Shown: positions 44,700 through 53,670 of the stretch, one piece after another
Layout: each line of letters begins with the position of its first letter
Position numbering within the stretch: the stretch's first letter is position 1
Assembly (NCBI RefSeq): GCF_002846495.1
Contig: NZ_PJNE01000001.1
Coordinates: 744,001-808,000 of the forward strand
Source of the DNA: Phycicoccus duodecadis
Lineage (GTDB): Bacteria > Actinomycetota > Actinomycetes > Actinomycetales > Dermatophilaceae
DNA: 64,000 bases
Reading direction: 5' to 3'
The notes under the pieces: generated by a model
The model's input: only the letters and a program-made list of their open reading frames with translations
What the model was told of the DNA's origin: nothing
Databases searched by the model: none
Program-made: the position numbers and the translations under genes

Positions 44700-45389
44700 A
44701 TGGGGACACCGAACGTGCGGGCACCCGACGACGCGCGGCGCGCGCGCCGGGTGGGGGTCGTGGTGGCGCTGCTGACGGCCGTGGTGCTGGTGTTCTTCGC
44801 CCGGCGGGTGGTCGGCGACGGGCCGCACATCCTCGCCGGCACCGTGCCCGACGACGACCTGTCCGTGCTGTACGTGGCCCATCCCTGGCTGGCGTACGGG
44901 CACATGGTGCCGGGGGTGGTGTACCTGCTGGGCGCGCCGCTCCAGCTCTCACAACGGTTCCGGACACGGCACTACGGGGTGCACCGGCGGCTCGGTCGCG
45001 CGCTCCTGGCGTGCGCCCTCCTGAGCGGGACCCTAGCCGTCGTGCTGGGCTTCGTGTTCGCGTGGGGCGGCTCGGCCGAGACGTTGGCGACCCTGGTGTT
45101 CGGCAGCTGGTTCGTGGGCTGCCTCGTGCTCGCGTTCCGGGCCGTCCGGACGGGACGGGTCGCCGACCACCGGCGCTGGATGGTGCGGGCGTTCGCCGTG
45201 AGCATCGGGATCGCGACCATCCGCATCTGGGTGGGGATCTTCACCGGCGTCCAGATCGGGCTGCTCGGGATGGGGGATGCGACCTTCCCGCTGCGCGCGA
45301 CGTTCGGGATCGCGTTCTGGCTCGGGCTGTCGATGCACGTGCTCGCCGGCGAGTGGTGGCTGCGCCGGACGCCCGCTCTCGACGGCTGA
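44700..45389 (+). CDS. DUF2306 membrane protein
   Basis: A 229-residue protein with about six transmembrane helices: VGVVVALLTAVVLVFFA, MVPGVVYLLGAPLQL, LLACALLSGTLAVVLGFVF, FGSWFVGCLVLAFRAV and two at the C-terminus. The HRRLGRALL and DHRRWMVRAFAVS segments match DUF2306. No known function. It is divergent from gltX. Confidence 0.83.
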   Translation: MGTPNVRAPDDARRARRVGVVVALLTAVVLVFFARRVVGDGPHILAGTVPDDDLSVLYVAHPWLAYGHMVPGVVYLLGAPLQLSQRFRTRHYGVHRRLGRALLACALLSGTLAVVLGFVFAWGGSAETLATLVFGSWFVGCLVLAFRAVRTGRVADHRRWMVRAFAVSIGIATIRIWVGIFTGVQIGLLGMGDATFPLRATFGIAFWLGLSMHVLAGEWWLRRTPALDG

Positions 45390-45399
45390 GCCGCCCGCG

Positions 45400-45666
45400 T
45401 CAGGCGCCGTCGGCCGGGGACACCTCGGCGGGGTCGACCTCGGGGCCGCCGGAGTGCTCGTCGCCCTTGACGTCGTCGATCTCGTCGACGAGCCGCTGCT
45501 TCTCGGTGTCGCTGACGTCGACGCCGGCGGCGTCGAGCCCCTTCTCGAGGTCGGCCTGGATGGTGCCGCGCTCGGCGCTGTACTCCCACGAGGTGGTCTC
45601 GTCGACGGCGTTCTGCGCCGCCTCGGTGGCGGCGTCCTGGGCGTCGTTGCGGGTGGGCTCGTTCAT
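45400..45666 (-). CDS. small acidic hypothetical protein (88 residues)
   Basis: An 88-residue, very acidic, Cys-free protein rich in Asp, Glu and Ala, probably partly disordered and helical (NDAQDAATEAAQNAVDETT, then DLEKGLDAAGVDVSDTEKQR). A GAGAGGAG ribosome site precedes the ATG, supporting expression. I do not recognise the family. It ends 11 bases from the convergent DUF2306 stop. Confidence 0.7.
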   Translation of the reverse strand: MNEPTRNDAQDAATEAAQNAVDETTSWEYSAERGTIQADLEKGLDAAGVDVSDTEKQRLVDEIDDVKGDEHSGGPEVDPAEVSPADGA

Positions 45667-45963
45667 GGGAAGCTCCTCTCGCCCGGGGCCGGGCGTGTCG
45701 TCGAACCTCCACCGTAGGCGCGACGTGCGACAGAGGTGGGCCGGGCGAGCACGCGTTCGGCAGCGCGCGACCCGCCCTGGCAGGAGGCGGGGATGCCGGT
45801 GGCCTCCGGCCGCCCTGGACGACCGGGTGCGCGGGCGTCACGGAAGGCGCCGTGCGGCGGCGAGGTCGCAGCTGGTACCGACGTGGAGCGTGCCGCACCC
45901 GGCGGCAGAACGGCTTTCCACCAGCCCGACTGCCGGGCACCGACCTGTGGATATCGTGGGCTG
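45667..45963. other. intergenic gap, no gene seen
   Basis: About 300 bases between the small acidic gene and the HNH gene. I see no credible ORF with a ribosome site, no RNA gene and no tandem repeat. It should hold the promoter of the small acidic gene at its left end. Confidence 0.6.
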
Positions 45964-45985
45964 TCGGACGTCTGTTCGATACTAT
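45964..45985 (+). promoter_or_regulatory. SOS (LexA) box abutting the -10 box of the HNH gene
   Basis: TCGGAC-GTCT-GTTCGA (45964-45979) matches the actinobacterial LexA consensus TCGAAC-N4-GTTCGA at all but one position. TACTAT, the likely -10 box, follows directly at 45980-45985, five bases before the ATG. Confidence 0.65.
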
Positions 45986-45990
45986 GGAGC

Positions 45991-47508
45991 ATGACCAGGG
46001 GGACGATCGGGATCGCGGAGCGACGCTCCGCGATCGCCGCTGCCCGCGCCGCGATCGGCAGTCTGGGTGAGGTGCTGGCGACCGCGTCCGCTGAGGACCT
46101 CGCGGCCCTGATGGGTGAGCTCGACGCCGTCGTGGCGTCCGCGTCGGCCGCACGGGTCGAGGTGGTCGTGGAGGCGACCCGACGGGGCGAGTGCACCGGC
46201 TCGGGAGTGCACGCGTGGGTGCGCGAGCACGCGCCGTCGCTGCGTCAGGGCGGCGCCGCCGCGGTCGCCCGGGTCGCGCAGGAGGTCACCGCGCGCGACA
46301 CCGGCCTCGAACGCCGTGACCCCGACGGGTCCTCGCCGGTCGGCATCGTCTGGTCCGCGGTGCGTGCGGGCACCCTCGAGGCCGGCACGGGGTGCGCGGT
46401 CCTGCGCGAGGCCGCCCGCCTCGAACCCCTGCTGCGCCCCGAGGCCGCCCCCACGGTGACAGCGGCACTGGTCGACCTGGCCGCGGCGTGGGGTCCGGCG
46501 ATGATGCGCCGCCTGCGGCCAAGGCTGGTCGCCGAGCACGGCCACCACGGCGCGTTCGACCAGCTCCACGACACGCTGGCCGCGGCGGCGAGGCTGTCCT
46601 CGCCGCGCATCGAGTCCGGGGACCTGACCGAGTACCAGCTGTGGATGACCCCCGAACAGGCCGCCACCCTCGAAGCCGCCATCGGCCCCCTCTCCGCACC
46701 CCAACCGAACGGCGAGACCGGCGAGAAGGACCGGCGCCCCGCCGGGCAACGCCGCGTCGAAGCCCTCACCACCCTCTGCGCCGCCAGCAGCGCCCGTACG
46801 GCCGACGAGACCGGGGACCCCTCCACGAACGGCACGGTCCTGCACGTCAGCATCGACCTCACCGACCTCGAGCACCGCACCGGCGCCGCCGAGGTCCTCG
46901 GCTCGACCGCCGACGGCACCCTGCTTCCACCCGAGACCCTGCGCCGCCTCGCCTGCGACGCCGCCCTCGTCCCCTACGTCCTCGGCACCCACGGCGAGAC
47001 CCTCGACGTCGGCCGGGTCGCCCGCCTCTTCACCCGCGCCCAACGCCGCCTCCTGAGGAAACGGGACCGCGGCTGCACCTACCCCGGCTGCACCGCACCC
47101 CCGGACTGGGCCCGCGCCCACCACATCCGCCACTGGGCCGACGGCGGCCCCACCGACACCACCAACGCCGCCCTCCTCTGCGACCGCCACCACACCCACG
47201 TCCACCAGAAGAGACTCTGGGCCCACGTGCGCGAACGACCCGATCGCAACGGCCGCCACGTCACCTGGGACCTCACCCCCGGCTCCTACGACCACCACCT
47301 CACCCTCACCAACGCCGCCCAACCCCCACCCCACCCCGCCACCCAGCTGCTCCACGCCCTCATCGGCCCCCTGCCACCGGAACCCGACGACCTTGACGGG
47401 TTCAGCGACGACGACCCATGGTGGGACGACACCTGGCCCGACGACGGCCGGCCCGAGCTCGCCTGGTACGACCCCGAACCCGCAGCACCTCACGACCACG
47501 CCGCCTGA
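45991..47508 (+). CDS. DUF222/HNH endonuclease of the 13E12 repeat family
   Basis: A 505-residue protein. The DUF222 domain covers most of the N-terminal 330 residues. The C-terminal HNH nuclease fold has CTYPGCTAPPDWARAHHIRHW, NAALLCDRHH and HTHVHQKRLW, with the His/Asn/His and Cys ligands intact. The family is multi-copy in mycobacteria (13E12 repeats) and several copies there are LexA-controlled. Here too a LexA-type box overlaps the promoter. The tail is acidic and Pro/His-rich. The ATG at 45991 is fixed by the promoter; the longer frame upstream is non-coding. Confidence 0.93.
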   Translation: MTRGTIGIAERRSAIAAARAAIGSLGEVLATASAEDLAALMGELDAVVASASAARVEVVVEATRRGECTGSGVHAWVREHAPSLRQGGAAAVARVAQEVTARDTGLERRDPDGSSPVGIVWSAVRAGTLEAGTGCAVLREAARLEPLLRPEAAPTVTAALVDLAAAWGPAMMRRLRPRLVAEHGHHGAFDQLHDTLAAAARLSSPRIESGDLTEYQLWMTPEQAATLEAAIGPLSAPQPNGETGEKDRRPAGQRRVEALTTLCAASSARTADETGDPSTNGTVLHVSIDLTDLEHRTGAAEVLGSTADGTLLPPETLRRLACDAALVPYVLGTHGETLDVGRVARLFTRAQRRLLRKRDRGCTYPGCTAPPDWARAHHIRHWADGGPTDTTNAALLCDRHHTHVHQKRLWAHVRERPDRNGRHVTWDLTPGSYDHHLTLTNAAQPPPHPATQLLHALIGPLPPEPDDLDGFSDDDPWWDDTWPDDGRPELAWYDPEPAAPHDHAA

Positions 47509-47562
47509 CCTCGTCAGCGACCAACGTGCCGGCCACGGCACCCCCGCGCACAGCACCCGGAG

Positions 47563-47580
47563 CGACCCTCGTCAGGGTCG
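47563..47580 (+). terminator. terminator between the HNH and FAH genes
   Basis: Seven-base perfect arms CGACCCT/AGGGTCG with loop CGTC, 55 bases after the HNH stop, in the convergent gap. Confidence 0.5.
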
Positions 47581-47641
47581 GCCCAGGCCACTCGCGCCGC
47601 TGCGCAGCCGGTCCGAGCGGCGGGGGTCGGCGGCGCGCCGG

Positions 47642-48412
47642 TCAGTGACGGACGACGGGGTTGGCGAGCGTGCCGATCCCCTCGATCTCCACCTCGACCC
47701 GCTGCCCGGACTCGATGGGCCCGACACCGGCGGGGGTGCCGGTCAGGATGACGTCGCCCGGCAGCAGCGTGAACGCCTTCGACGCGTACGACACCAGGGC
47801 CGCCACCCCGTGCACCATGTCGGCGGTGGTGCCGTCCTGGACGACCTCCCCGTCGCGGCGGGTGACCAGGCGCAGGTCCGAGATGTCGAGGTCGGTCTCG
47901 ATCCACGGCCCCAGCGGGCTGAAGGTGTCGAAGCCCTTGGCGCGGGCCCACTGGCCGTCGCCCCGCTGCAGGTCGCGCGCGGTCACGTCGTTGGCGCAGG
48001 TGTAGCCGAAGATCACGCCGAGGGCGTCCTCGGGCTCGACGTCCTTGCACAGCCGGCCGATGACGACCGCAAGCTCGCCCTCGTAGTGCACCTCCGCACT
48101 CTGCGGCGGCAGCACGACGGGGTCACCCGGACCCACCACGGCCGTGTTCGGCACGAGGAACATCAGCGGCTCGACCGGCGGTTCGCCGCCCATCTCGGCC
48201 GCGTGGTCGGCGTAGTTCTTGCCGATGCCGATGATCTTGCTGCGCGGGATGACGGGCGCGAGCAGCCGTACGTCCTCCACCCGGTGTGTCGCCCCGGTCA
48301 GCTCGATCCGCTGGTAGAGCGGGTCGCCGGTGACCTCGGCGATCTTCTCGCCCGCCCCGTCGACCAGGCCGTACACCGGGTCCTCGCCCGTGGTGAACCT
48401 CGCGATACGCAT
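47642..48412 (-). CDS. fumarylacetoacetate hydrolase (FAH) family protein
   Basis: A 256-residue FAH-fold enzyme. KIIGIGKNYADHAAEMGG, YEGELAVVIGR and GYTCANDVTARDLQ carry the metal-binding Glu and Asp residues, and VILTGTPAGVGP is near the C-terminus. In actinobacteria it usually sits directly beside gltX; here three genes separate them. Likely an oxaloacetate decarboxylase/acylpyruvase-type activity, unproven. The ATG follows TAGGCT plus seven bases (48420-48425). Confidence 0.94.
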   Translation of the reverse strand: MRIARFTTGEDPVYGLVDGAGEKIAEVTGDPLYQRIELTGATHRVEDVRLLAPVIPRSKIIGIGKNYADHAAEMGGEPPVEPLMFLVPNTAVVGPGDPVVLPPQSAEVHYEGELAVVIGRLCKDVEPEDALGVIFGYTCANDVTARDLQRGDGQWARAKGFDTFSPLGPWIETDLDISDLRLVTRRDGEVVQDGTTADMVHGVAALVSYASKAFTLLPGDVILTGTPAGVGPIESGQRVEVEIEGIGTLANPVVRH

Positions 48413-48439
48413 GGTGCCCAGCCTAGGGCCCGCCCCGGG

Positions 48440-49393
48440 TCAGGAGACTCCGGCCTCGGTGGCGGCCTCGGCCAGGACCCGCCCCACGACGGCGGCGCCC
48501 TCGTCGGTGAGATGGATGTCGAAGGCCGTACAGATGAAGGTCAGCGTGCACACCTGCGCGACGTTGGTCGGCACCTGCCGCCCCCCGAACGTGGTCGGCG
48601 TCGTGTCGCCCAGCTTGAACGCCGCCGTCAGCGGCACGTACGCCGCACCACTGCCCTTCGCGGCGCGCGCGATGGCGGAGTCCAGGGCGGTGAAACCCTT
48701 CGTCGCAGCCGCCAGCTGGTCCTGGCCCTGCCCGAGGTAGGACGCCGCGAGGAACGGGTTGTAGTAGCCGAGGACCAGCACGGGGACGTCGGGCCCGGCA
48801 GCGGCGCGCAGACGGGTCAGGATGGCCGGCAGGTTCTTCTGCACCGTCGCGACACCGGTGGTGACGCAGGCCGCGTCGACCGCGCGCCCCTTGATGCAGT
48901 GCAGCAGGTCGTTGCCGCCCAGGTCGATCGAGACCATGGCCACCTCGCCCGCGCGGGCCTTCAGCACCTTCTCGGCCTGCGCCATCTGGCTGCCGGCGGC
49001 GAAGTCGCACCGGCCGCCCTCGAGGAAGCTGCCGGTGGTCTCCCCGCTGCACGCGATGTTCTCGATGCCGACGCCGTCGCCGGCACGCCCCAGCCGGGCC
49101 GCGGCCAGTGCGGGGTAGGCGCTGTCGCGCAGCTCGGTACCGCGCGGCTGGTAGCCGGCGGCCAGCGAGTCCCCCAGCGCCAGGTACAGCGGCCCGGCGC
49201 CGGCCGACGCCGACGCCGACGGGCTCGGCGGCACCGACACCGAGGAGGGCGCCGACGACGGGGCCGGCGCCGCGCTCGACGGGGCGGCCTGCTCGGAGCC
49301 ACCGCCGCAGCCGGCGAGGAGGAGCACCGCGGTGAGCACGGAGACGATGAAAGGACGTCGCACGAGGGGCACCTTCGGGTCTGGGGGTTCCAT
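48440..49393 (-). CDS. SGNH/GDSL-family lipoprotein
   Basis: A 317-residue secreted hydrolase. VSVLTAVLLLAGCGGG is a lipoprotein signal (lipobox LAGC), then a 45-residue Ser/Pro/Ala linker. The SGNH blocks follow: LALGDSLAAGY (nucleophile Ser), GGND, and the C-terminal DIHLTDEG with the catalytic Asp/His. Four or more extra Cys residues suggest disulfides. Likely a lipase or esterase on the outer face. The start could be ATG 49393 or the GTG of VRRPFIVS, ten codons later. Confidence 0.9.
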   Translation of the reverse strand: MEPPDPKVPLVRRPFIVSVLTAVLLLAGCGGGSEQAAPSSAAPAPSSAPSSVSVPPSPSASASAGAGPLYLALGDSLAAGYQPRGTELRDSAYPALAAARLGRAGDGVGIENIACSGETTGSFLEGGRCDFAAGSQMAQAEKVLKARAGEVAMVSIDLGGNDLLHCIKGRAVDAACVTTGVATVQKNLPAILTRLRAAAGPDVPVLVLGYYNPFLAASYLGQGQDQLAAATKGFTALDSAIARAAKGSGAAYVPLTAAFKLGDTTPTTFGGRQVPTNVAQVCTLTFICTAFDIHLTDEGAAVVGRVLAEAATEAGVS

Positions 49394-49494
49394 CCTCCCT
49401 GCCCAACGCGCGGTCGCGACACCGGGTGCCCCGTCGGGGGCGCCGCGGCAGCCGGACCCCCGAGGACCATCGACGCCCCCGGTACCGTGGCGCC

Positions 49495-50406
49495 GTGCCG
49501 ACCGTCGTCCCCCATGCCACGTGGACCGCGCTCGAGCGGGCCCACGCCGAGCGCGTGGACTCCGCGACCGCCGGCCACCGCGCCCGCCGCGCCGGCGGCC
49601 GCCCACATCCGGTCGAGGACTTCCTCTTCCGGTACTACCAGCACTCCCCCGCCCGGCTGCGCCGCTGGCACCCGGGTGCCGGCGTGCTCCTCGAGGGCGC
49701 CGCGACCGGCGAGCGCACCGGCTGGCGCCACCACCGCGTCGTCGGCGACGGCGTCGAGCTCGACCTCGGCGCGTTCCTCGAGACCCGCGGCGACACCGTG
49801 CGCTTCGTGCGCGAGCTGTTGACCGCCACGCTGTCGCGGCCCCCGCACCTGGGCTGCTTCGGGCTGCACGAGTGGGCGATGGTGCACCGCCTCCCCGCCG
49901 ACGACGTGCGCCACCCGGGCTGGCCGCTGCGCCTCGGGCCCGACGGCACCGACGCCGTGCTGGAGCGGCACACGCTGCGCTGCTCGCACGTCGACGCCGC
50001 CCGCTTCTTCACCGACAGCGCCGTCCCCCGCAACACCCTCACCCCGACCCGAGCGACCCAGGTGGCGATGGAGCAGCCCGGTTGCCTGCATGCGGGGATG
50101 GACGTCTACAAGTGGTGCTTCAAGCTCGCCCCGCTCGTGCCGAGCGACCTCACCGCCGACGCCTTCGACCTGGCCCGCGACATCCGCGTCCTGGACATGC
50201 AGGCCTCGCCCTACGACCTGCGGGAGCTCGGCTACGAGCCGGTGCCGGTCGAGAGCGCCGAGGGCAAGGTCGCGTACCTCGAGCGGCAGCGCGCCTTCAC
50301 CGAGCGCTCCAACGGGCTGCGCCGCCGGCTGGTCGACGTCCTCGACGCGGCCCTCGCCGACCGTCCGCGCCCGCATGGCGGACAGCCGCCGATCCGCGTG
50401 TCGTAG
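49495..50406 (+). CDS. conserved actinobacterial protein, annotated elsewhere as 3-methyladenine DNA glycosylase
   Basis: A 303-residue protein beginning MPTVVPHATWTALERAHAERVD, with PHLGCFGLHEWAMVH, DMQASPYDLRELG and MDVYKWCFKLAPLVPS blocks. I recall this family under the label 3-methyladenine DNA glycosylase, but I see no HhH-GPD or AAG active-site motif that proves it. The GTG at 49495 lies six bases after TACCGT (49483-49488), which sets the start. Treat the function as unproven. Confidence 0.82.
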   Translation: MPTVVPHATWTALERAHAERVDSATAGHRARRAGGRPHPVEDFLFRYYQHSPARLRRWHPGAGVLLEGAATGERTGWRHHRVVGDGVELDLGAFLETRGDTVRFVRELLTATLSRPPHLGCFGLHEWAMVHRLPADDVRHPGWPLRLGPDGTDAVLERHTLRCSHVDAARFFTDSAVPRNTLTPTRATQVAMEQPGCLHAGMDVYKWCFKLAPLVPSDLTADAFDLARDIRVLDMQASPYDLRELGYEPVPVESAEGKVAYLERQRAFTERSNGLRRRLVDVLDAALADRPRPHGGQPPIRVS

Positions 50407-50415
50407 TTCCCCCGT

Positions 50416-50433
50416 GGCACCGCCGGCGGTGCC
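50416..50433. repeat. 18-bp perfect palindrome upstream of the MHS transporter
   Basis: GGCACCGCC-GGCGGTGCC begins ten bases after the preceding stop and ends 12 bases before the transporter ATG. It may terminate the upstream gene or be an operator for the transporter. Confidence 0.6.
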
Positions 50434-50445
50434 AGGGTCGAGGTC

Positions 50446-51792
50446 ATGACCCCGAACGACCCCTCGACCCCATACCCCGGCACCGGCACCCGCACCGGCA
50501 CCACGACCGCCTCCGGGCCGGCCGCCGACCCGCCCACCGCGGCCCAGGTGGCCAGGGCCCGCAAGGCCGTCATCGCCTCGTCGGTGGGCAACGCGCTCGA
50601 GTGGTTCGACATCATCGTCTACAGCAGCTTCGCGGTCGTGATCAGCGAGCTGTTCTTCCCTGACGTGTCGGGCTTCGCCGCTCTGATGTTCACCTTCCTG
50701 ACCTTCGCGGTGTCCTACGTCATCCGACCGGTGGGCGCCGCCGTCATCGGCAACTGGGCCGACCGGCACGGCCGCAAGAAGGCCCTGTCGTTCACCATCC
50801 TGATGATGATGCTGGGGACCGGCCTGATGGCCGTCGCCCCCACCGCGGCCGTCATCGGCCCCGTGGCCGCCGGTCTGTGGCTGCTGGTCTCACGGCTCAT
50901 CCAGGGCTTCTCCGCCGGCGGCGAGTTCGGCACCGCGACCACCTTCCTGGTCGAGTCGGCTCCGGACCGCAAGGCGTTCTACGGCAGCTGGCAGGTGGCT
51001 ACCCAGGGCGGAGCGCTCCTGCTGGCCTCGGGCTTCGGCCTGGCGCTCACGACGCTCCTCTCGAAGGACGCGCTCTACACGTGGGGCTGGCGGGTGCCCT
51101 TCTTCTTCGGGATGCTCATCGGCCCGATCGGCTACTACATCCGCAGCCGGATGGACGAGACCGAGGAGTTCACCGCCGCCGAGAAGCTCGACTCCCCCCT
51201 GCGGACCGCGTTCACCAGCAACGTCACCCGCCTGCTGACAGCCGCGGGCGCGGTCGCCCTCGCGTCGCTGTCGGTCTACCTCATCCTCTACATGCCGACC
51301 TTCGCGGTGAAGAGCCTCGGGCTGCCCTCCTACGCAGGGTTCCTCGGCGGCATCATCGCCGGCGCCGTCACCCTGCTCGGCACCCCATTCGTGGGCCGGC
51401 TCGCCGACCGGGTCGGGCCCGGCCGGGTGATGCTCGTCGCGGCCGCGGCCGCAGCGGTGCTGGCATGGCCGCTGTTCCAGCTGGTCGTGGCCGTCCCGAC
51501 GCTGGCCGTCCTCACCATCGTGCAGGTCATCTTCGGCGCGCTCATGGCGGCGTACTTCGGGCCTCTCCCGGGGCTCTACGCCGAGCTGTTCCCGGCCAAC
51601 GTGCGCACCACCGGCATGGCCATCGGCTACAACGTGGGCGTCCTGGTCTTCGGCGGCTTCACCGGCGCCATCTTCACCTACCTCATCCAGGCCACCGGCA
51701 GCAAGACCGCCCCCAGCGTCTACTTCGTGGGCATCGCGGTCATCTCGTTCGTGACCGTGTTCCTGGCCCGGCGCCGGTTCGGCGTGCGCTGA
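50446..51792 (+). CDS. MFS transporter, metabolite:H+ symporter (MHS) type
   Basis: A 448-residue, 12-helix transporter. SVGNALEWFDIIVYSSFAVVI, YVIRPVGAAVIGNWADRHGRKKAL and RLIQGFSAGGEFGTATTFL are the MHS signature blocks seen in ProP, ShiA, KgtP and CitA. It probably imports an organic acid, betaine or amino acid with protons. The Thr/Gly/Pro-rich first 35 residues are a cytosolic tail. GTCGAGGTC precedes the ATG. Confidence 0.93.
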   Translation: MTPNDPSTPYPGTGTRTGTTTASGPAADPPTAAQVARARKAVIASSVGNALEWFDIIVYSSFAVVISELFFPDVSGFAALMFTFLTFAVSYVIRPVGAAVIGNWADRHGRKKALSFTILMMMLGTGLMAVAPTAAVIGPVAAGLWLLVSRLIQGFSAGGEFGTATTFLVESAPDRKAFYGSWQVATQGGALLLASGFGLALTTLLSKDALYTWGWRVPFFFGMLIGPIGYYIRSRMDETEEFTAAEKLDSPLRTAFTSNVTRLLTAAGAVALASLSVYLILYMPTFAVKSLGLPSYAGFLGGIIAGAVTLLGTPFVGRLADRVGPGRVMLVAAAAAAVLAWPLFQLVVAVPTLAVLTIVQVIFGALMAAYFGPLPGLYAELFPANVRTTGMAIGYNVGVLVFGGFTGAIFTYLIQATGSKTAPSVYFVGIAVISFVTVFLARRRFGVR

Positions 51793-51801
51793 CCTGACGC
51801 A

Positions 51802-51847
51802 CGCCCGCCCGGCGGCCTCCGACCACGTCGAGGTCGCCAGGCGGGCG
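51802..51847. terminator. bidirectional terminator between the transporter and cimA
   Basis: Arms of 18 bases (51802-51819 and 51830-51847) match at 16 positions around a ten-base loop. Plus-strand TTTCCC follows soon after. It lies between convergent genes. Confidence 0.7.
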
Positions 51848-51865
51848 CGTTTCCCACGCGGTGTC

Positions 51866-53458
51866 TCAGCGCGGGCTGACCCCGGCCCGGACCAGCCCGT
51901 ACGTCACCGACTCGACGAGGGCGTCCCAGCTGGCCTCGAGGATGTTGGCCGCCACGCCGATCGTGGTCCATGACGTGGTGCCGTCGGAGGTCTCGATCAA
52001 CACCCGGGTGACGGCGTCGGTGCCATGGGCGGCGTCGAGGATGCGCACCCGGTAGTCGATGAGCTCGAGGTGGCGGATCTCGGGGTAGGTCGACCCCAGG
52101 GCCGCGCGCAGGGCGTGGTCGAGGGCGTTGACCGGGCCGTTCCCCTCACCGGTCTCGACGGCCCGCGCACCCGCCGCGCGGACCTTGACGGTGGCCTCCG
52201 ACAGGGCGTCCTCGGTGCCGCGCGCATCGGTGATGACCCGCCACGACTCGACGTCGAAGAACGCCGGGAGGGCGCCGTCGACCTCGCGGCGCAGCAGCAG
52301 CTCGAAGCTCGCGTCGGCCGCGTCGAAGGTGTAGCCGCGCAGCTCCTTCTCCTTGACGGTGGCCAGCACCCTGCGCAGCGTGGCGGCGTCGTCGGCATCG
52401 GAGGCGTCGAGGTCGAAGCCCAGCTCGCGCGCCTTGAGCTCGATGGACGCGCGACCGGCCATGTCGGACACCAGCATCCGCATGTCGTTGCCCACGAACG
52501 CGGGGTCCAGGTGCTGGTAGAGGTCGGGGTCGACCTTGATGGCGCTCGCGTGCAGCCCGGCCTTGTGGGCGAAGGCACTGGAGCCCACGTAGGGCTGGCG
52601 CGAGTACGCGGGCACGTTGGTGACCTCGGCGATGGCGTGCGCGATGCGGGTGGCGTCCTGGAGCCGGTGCGGCTCGAGGAGCTCGCGGCCCTGCTTGAGC
52701 TGGAGGTTGGCCACGACCGTGAGCAGGTCGGCGTTGCCGGTGCGCTCGCCGTAGCCGTTGATGGTGCCCTGGACGTGGGTGGCCCCCGCGTCGACGGCGG
52801 CCATCGAGTTGGCCACCGCGCACCCGGTGTCGTTGTGGCAGTGGATACCGACCCGGGCGCCGGTGGTGCGCACGACGTCGTCGACGATCTCGCCGACCTG
52901 GTTCGGCAGCAGGCCGCCGTTGGTGTCGCAGAGCGCGACCACCTCGGCGCCGGCCTCGACCGCCACCCGCACCGCCTCCAGGGCGTAGGCCCGGTCGGTG
53001 CGGTAGCCGTCGAAGAAGTGCTCGGCGTCGAGGAACACCCGCCGCCCCTCCCCCGCGAGGAACGAGACGGTGTCGCGGATCATCGCGAGGTTCTCCTCGA
53101 GCGTGGTGCGCAGCGCCCGCTCGACGTGCCCGGTGTGCGACTTCGCGACCAGCGTGACGACCGGCGCCTGGCTGTCGAGCAGTGCCCGCACCAGCGGGTC
53201 GGTGTCGGCGCGGCCCCCGGCCCGCCGGGTCGCACCGAAGGCCGCGAGGGTGGCGTGCCGCAGCCGCAGGTCACGGGCGGCGCGGGCGAAGAACTCGGTG
53301 TCCTTGGGGTTGGCGCCCGGCCAGCCGCCCTCGATGTACCCGACCCCCAGCTCGTCGAGGTGGGACGCGATGGCCAGCTTGTCGGCCACGGAGAGGTTGA
53401 GCCCCTCCTGTTGCGCCCCGTCGCGCAGGGTCGTGTCGTACACGTGCAGGTCGGTCAT
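51866..53458 (-). CDS. cimA: (R)-citramalate synthase
   Basis: A 530-residue enzyme of the LeuA/homocitrate-synthase family. VYDTTLRDGAQQEGLNLSV at the N-terminus and HCHNDTGCAVANS hold the metal and acceptor residues, and ING-YGERTGNADL is a family block. The long C-terminal LeuA-regulatory-like domain fits CimA rather than HMG-CoA lyase. It condenses pyruvate and acetyl-CoA to citramalate, a threonine-independent route to isoleucine. That pathway matches the Ile-rich leader peptide and terminator found upstream. The 184-base stretch between terminator and ATG has no clear ORF. Confidence 0.95.
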   Translation of the reverse strand: MTDLHVYDTTLRDGAQQEGLNLSVADKLAIASHLDELGVGYIEGGWPGANPKDTEFFARAARDLRLRHATLAAFGATRRAGGRADTDPLVRALLDSQAPVVTLVAKSHTGHVERALRTTLEENLAMIRDTVSFLAGEGRRVFLDAEHFFDGYRTDRAYALEAVRVAVEAGAEVVALCDTNGGLLPNQVGEIVDDVVRTTGARVGIHCHNDTGCAVANSMAAVDAGATHVQGTINGYGERTGNADLLTVVANLQLKQGRELLEPHRLQDATRIAHAIAEVTNVPAYSRQPYVGSSAFAHKAGLHASAIKVDPDLYQHLDPAFVGNDMRMLVSDMAGRASIELKARELGFDLDASDADDAATLRRVLATVKEKELRGYTFDAADASFELLLRREVDGALPAFFDVESWRVITDARGTEDALSEATVKVRAAGARAVETGEGNGPVNALDHALRAALGSTYPEIRHLELIDYRVRILDAAHGTDAVTRVLIETSDGTTSWTTIGVAANILEASWDALVESVTYGLVRAGVSPR

Positions 53459-53642
53459 CGTCTCTCACCGTGCTCGGGCCGGTCTCCCGGCGTCCGGCCC
53501 CGGCCCGGGTGGGCCGGGGCGTCGACGCGTGCTGCTGCGTGCCCATCATCGTCCAGCGCCGGCCCGGGCCGCCCACGAGGGTGGGCGGGCGACCCGCTCC
53601 GCCGGGCCGGTCGCCGCCCTCCCGGGTGACGCCCGTCCCAAC

Positions 53643-53670
53643 AAAAAGACCCCCCGGGTGCGGGAGGTCT
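53643..53670 (-). terminator. intrinsic terminator (attenuator) in the cimA leader
   Basis: On the minus strand AGACCTCC-CGCACCC-GGGGGGTCT runs straight into TTTTT, the only classical hairpin plus T-tract in the window. It lies 25 bases after the leader-peptide stop and about 180 bases before cimA, so it would end transcription early. Confidence 0.8.

Noticed and set aside
45991..47508. Homing endonuclease or group I intron carrying an HNH gene.
   Set aside because: The protein has the DUF222 domain of chromosomal 13E12 genes, lies between genes rather than inside one, and no intron structure is seen.
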